From positions 186,001-250,000 of the forward strand of contig CAVTJN010000006.1 in the NCBI GenBank assembly GCA_963735055.1: 64,000 bases of DNA, given 5' to 3'. Below are positions 61,282-64,000 of this stretch, piece after piece (the stretch's first letter is position 1; the number at the start of each line of letters is the position of its first letter). The position numbers were made by a program, and so were the translations under genes. Origin of the DNA: JBBITI01 sp963735055. GTDB taxonomy: Bacteria; Chloroflexota; Dehalococcoidia; Dehalococcoidales; UBA2162. The notes beneath the pieces are model-generated. The model saw nothing but the letters and a program-made list of their open reading frames with translations. It ran no database searches and was not told the origin of the DNA.

Positions 61282-63273
61282 ATGTTACGCATTGCCAATC
61301 TCTCCAAGATCTATGCCCAACGGGTGTTGTTTGCCGGTCTCAACTGCAGCATCAATGCCCGTGACCGCATCGCGCTGCTCGGACCCAACGGTTCCGGCAA
61401 GACGACGCTGCTTGATATTCTCGCCGGAGAGACCCTCCCCGACACCGGCGAAGTAATCAAGCAGACCGGCCTGACCGTCGGCTATTTGAAGCAGGATATC
61501 AGCCCGTCATCCCAGGAACGACTCCTCGACGGCGTCCTGAGCGCCTCTTCCAAGTTGACAACCACGGCCGCCCGGATCGCCCACCTCCAGGAGAAGCTGT
61601 CAGTGGAAACCGCCAACCATGACGCCCTGCTGCGCGAGCTGGGCGACCTGCAGTCGGCTTACGAGTCCGGCGGGGGCTACGACATCGAATACGAGGCGCG
61701 GACCATCTTGTCCGGCCTCGGTTTCCGGCAAGCGGAATTCACCCTGCCGCTGGACCATTTCAGCGGTGGCTGGTTGATGCGGGCGGCCCTGGCCCGGCTC
61801 CTGCTGGTCAAGCCGGACCTGTTGCTCCTGGATGAGCCCACCAACCACCTGGACCTCGAAGCCTGCATCTGGTTCGAGAAGTATCTCGCCGGGTACCACG
61901 GGGCGGTCCTGGTGACTTCACACGACCGCGCCTTTCTCAACCGGCTGGTCACCCGGGTCATCGCCATCGAAGCCAATGGCGAGGTGATCCAGTACAACGG
62001 CAACTACGATGAGTACGTGATTAACCGCCAGCAGGAACTCGAGATCCGCGAATCGGCGGCGGCGCGGCAGCAGCGGGAAATCGACCGCAACATGCGCTTT
62101 GTGGAACGCTTCCGCTCCAAGGCGACCAAGGCGCGCCAGGTGCAAAGCCGGCTCAAACAGATTGAGAAGATACACAAGATCGTGATTCCCCGGACCACCC
62201 GCAGAATTCACTTCTCGTTCCCGAAACCGCCCCGCAGCGGCAAGGAAGTTATCACCCTGGCCCACGTCGGCAAATCATACGGCGATACCGTCGTCTACCA
62301 GGACCTGAACTTCACCCTTTACGCCGGCGACAAAGTGGCCCTGGTGGGACCCAACGGGGCCGGCAAGACCACCCTGCTCAAGATCCTGGCCGGAGTGCTG
62401 GCTTTCGAACGCGGGGAGCGGCGGCTGGGGCATAACACCATCCCCGCCTACTACGCCCAGTACGTGCTGGAACTGCTGCAGCCGGGGAATACGGTGCTGG
62501 CCGAGACGCAGTTGTCCGCCCCGGGGGAGGCGGAGCAAAATCTGCGGCGAATACTCGGCGGGTTTCTGTTCAGCGGCGATGATGTAGGCAAGCCGGTGGC
62601 GGTGCTGTCGGGTGGGGAGAAGGCCCGCGTGGCGCTGGCCAAGATGTTGCTGCAGCCGAGCAACCTGCTCCTGATGGACGAGCCGACGAACCATCTGGAC
62701 ATCGCCTCGCGCGAGATTCTGGCCGATGCCCTGAACGACTACCAGGGCACCATCTGCCTGATAACCCACGACCGGACGCTCATCCGCGAGGTCGCCAACA
62801 AGATGGTTGAAATCAAGGATGGCCGCCCCCAGGTATTTCCCGGAGATTACGACGCCTATCTGGAGACCAAGGAGGCCGACGAACGGGCCGCGGCCAGCCC
62901 GGCGCCCGTCACGGGGTCCAACGGACGGCCCGTCAGGGCGTCAACGCGGCCGAACGCCGGTAAAGCCCCAAAGCCGCCCCGCCCCACCCCCGAGGCCACC
63001 CTGAAGACCCTGCAACGGGAGAGCCAGTCCCACGCCCGGAGAATCGAGACCATTGAGGGCCGGCTGGCCGAACTGGAAATCCAGTTGGCGGAATGCGAAG
63101 CGTTATTCGCCAGTCCGGACCACTACCGGGCGGGCACGGCGGTGGTCGGTACCCTCGAAAAGTACCGCACCCTGAAAGAGGAGGTCCGGGTACTTACTGA
63201 AGAGTGGGAAAGGCTCTCGGTGGCGGTGGACCGGCTCGGCAGGGAGATGGCCGCCCTGGACCCAACGACCTAG
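61282..63273 (+). CDS. ABC-F family ATPase
   Basis: 663 residues with two ATPase domains. Walker A GPNGSGKTT (about 36-44) and GPNGAGKTT (about 355-363); signatures FSGGWLMRAALARLL and LSGGEKARVALAKML; Walker B LLLLDEPTNHLD and LLLMDEPTNHLD. The linker is charged, and a C-terminal coiled coil of about 90 residues follows. ABC-F proteins act on ribosomes; some give antibiotic resistance but this one is of the housekeeping Uup/YheS style. No membrane segments. Confidence 0.95.
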   Translation: MLRIANLSKIYAQRVLFAGLNCSINARDRIALLGPNGSGKTTLLDILAGETLPDTGEVIKQTGLTVGYLKQDISPSSQERLLDGVLSASSKLTTTAARIAHLQEKLSVETANHDALLRELGDLQSAYESGGGYDIEYEARTILSGLGFRQAEFTLPLDHFSGGWLMRAALARLLLVKPDLLLLDEPTNHLDLEACIWFEKYLAGYHGAVLVTSHDRAFLNRLVTRVIAIEANGEVIQYNGNYDEYVINRQQELEIRESAAARQQREIDRNMRFVERFRSKATKARQVQSRLKQIEKIHKIVIPRTTRRIHFSFPKPPRSGKEVITLAHVGKSYGDTVVYQDLNFTLYAGDKVALVGPNGAGKTTLLKILAGVLAFERGERRLGHNTIPAYYAQYVLELLQPGNTVLAETQLSAPGEAEQNLRRILGGFLFSGDDVGKPVAVLSGGEKARVALAKMLLQPSNLLLMDEPTNHLDIASREILADALNDYQGTICLITHDRTLIREVANKMVEIKDGRPQVFPGDYDAYLETKEADERAAASPAPVTGSNGRPVRASTRPNAGKAPKPPRPTPEATLKTLQRESQSHARRIETIEGRLAELEIQLAECEALFASPDHYRAGTAVVGTLEKYRTLKEEVRVLTEEWERLSVAVDRLGREMAALDPTT

Positions 63274-63288
63274 CTAGATACCAGGACG

Positions 63289-63695
63289 CTACCGCCTCGT
63301 AAGGGTAATGCTGCAACCAGAACCGTCAAACAATACCTGGAACTCACTGAAGAAGTCTACCCTGCCCAGTAGGGGCGGGGTCTTGTCAGATTCAGTGAAC
63401 AGACACCTGACCCGAAACCGCTCCGTCTGAATTTGCAGATCGAGTATCCCCTTGTAGCAGGGCGTGGCTATTCCGGAGACGCCGGTCATGGTCGCGTCAG
63501 CTTTTTTGGCAACGTAAAGCCCACTAGAGTAGCCATGTAGTGAGGCACCACCGTGCAGTCTGCGCCTGAATCCAGGATGAACTCGAATGGTTGGTACAGG
63601 CCGTTAAACAGCTTAACGTCGACTTGTACACCAGGGTAGAACATTTCCCCGAACGGGCCGACGACTTTGGGGCAGGGTATGTTAATAGATGGCAA
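63289..63695 (-). CDS. Retropepsin-like aspartic protease (one frameshift)
   Basis: About 135 residues if an indel in the T6 run (A6 on the coding strand) at 63502-63507 is repaired; the frames join as TLP-KKADATMTGVSGIATP. The catalytic motif DSGA is in ILDSGADCTVVP, and the second conserved part is PPLLGRVDFFSEFQVLFDG. Such proteins dimerise to form a retroviral-type protease. It starts at ATG 63695 and overlaps the DUF5678 stop by 14 bp, so it is coupled to that gene. Whether it is intact depends on the frameshift. Confidence 0.8.
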
Positions 63696-63870
63696 TTAGA
63701 CTCTCGGGAATAGTGTGCTTGATAAGCAAGTCCTTGTTCCCAAGCAGTGCTTGAACCTTTGCCTTACCCATGAGTTCTTTGAGGTCGCCGGCGTACGCGA
63801 TATCTCTCCCTTTATAGCACGCGATGAAGCCAACCTTTGAAGAAGTTGGTCTTTTGACCTGTGCCGGCAT
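63682..63870 (-). CDS. DUF5678 small protein
   Basis: 62 residues from ATG 63870 (GGAGG 9 bp upstream). VGFIACYKGRDIAYAGDLKE then DLLIKHTIPESLIAIY match DUF5678, a small domain commonly next to retropepsin-like genes. Function unknown; the pair may be a regulatory or toxin-antitoxin-like unit, which is speculation. The stop lies inside the start of the protease gene. Confidence 0.75.
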   Translation of the reverse strand: MPAQVKRPTSSKVGFIACYKGRDIAYAGDLKELMGKAKVQALLGNKDLLIKHTIPESLIAIY

Positions 63871-64000
63871 TGCTCTCGACCTCCGTTCCGCTTAGTCGCC
63901 CTGCACCGCGGATTCCTCTGTGCCAGTAGTGTAACGCGGTGACTATCGAGTGTCAACCGTACTTTTCGTCGCTTGACGTCACTCAGCCCGTACGCCCACG
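63871..64000. other. Right-hand window end, intergenic
   Basis: 130 bp upstream of the DUF5678 gene. Nothing recognised except a GGAGG ribosome site for that gene at its edge. Confidence 0.4.

Noticed and set aside
61282..63273. Antibiotic-resistance ABC-F protein
   Set aside because: The sequence style and long C-terminal coiled coil fit housekeeping ABC-F proteins; no resistance-type extension is evident.

Overview
The window is 64 kb of GC-rich bacterial chromosome. Gene content points to an uncultured member of Chloroflexota, probably near Dehalococcoidia. Signs are a cytosolic reductive-dehalogenase-like flavour of Fe-S protein, a cytochrome bc complex with a subunit IV-dihaem cytochrome c fusion, many small Cys-rich proteins and a Tes-like radical SAM enzyme. 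This assignment is inference; no rRNA is present. At least ten genes carry one isolated single-base frameshift, several in short homopolymers and some in housekeeping genes such as hisS. That pattern looks like assembly indels rather than widespread gene decay, so I treat those genes as intact CDSs with a noted frameshift.

Layout. 0-5.3 kb: a peptide-type ABC transporter (two permeases and a lipoprotein receptor) followed by a probable selenoprotein of the UGSC family, read through an in-frame UGA with a SECIS-like hairpin. 5.3-11.8 kb: scattered single genes (TspO, serine hydrolase, RdhA-like protein, nitroreductase), then 1.3 kb of decayed sequence. 11.8-16.5 kb: tRNA-Lys, hisS, histone-deacetylase-like hydrolase, FmdB-type zinc ribbon, MFS transporter. 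17-24.4 kb, all minus strand: rlmN, a Tes-like radical SAM protein, lgt, a small membrane protein, an ICMT-like methyltransferase, a DUF3343 Se/S-carrier-like protein, a ribokinase/NNR-like kinase, a YeeE/YedE transporter and a cupin. 25-28.1 kb, minus: FtsX-type permease, ATPase, TlpA-like lipoprotein and DUF2318 lipoprotein, resembling part of the P19/Ftr-type iron-uptake locus.

28.4-32.8 kb: an OmpR/HK pair converging on a two-gene unit made of a SPASM radical SAM enzyme and a membrane protein with a Cys-Ala repeat tail. This looks like a maturase-substrate pair. 32.9-35.1 kb: Rieske/cytochrome b/cytochrome c complex. 35.2-42.7 kb: glutamine cyclotransferase, flavin reductase, AI-2E exporter family, YtxH, Hsp20, DUF1540, an epimerase and an ATP-grasp protein. 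43-50.5 kb: Na/Ca exchanger, GAPDH, NfeD-slipin pair, UspA, NifU-like scaffold, VTT protein, tRNA-Glu. 50.5-53.6 kb: a TetR regulator divergent from a molybdopterin oxidoreductase, with a palindromic operator between them. 53.6-64 kb: amidohydrolase, HIT, MBL, TIGR03960-type radical SAM, HtrA, MsrB, MsrA, Smr, ABC-F, and a retropepsin/DUF5678 pair.

The most interesting points are the UGA-containing UGSC protein together with a Se/S transport-carrier operon 14 kb away, the Cys-Ala tail protein with its overlapping radical SAM gene, and a Tes-like gene in a lipid-modification neighbourhood. Dispersed intergenic repeats of at least two families occur between about 16.7 and 28.3 kb, and one recurs at 60.6 kb.
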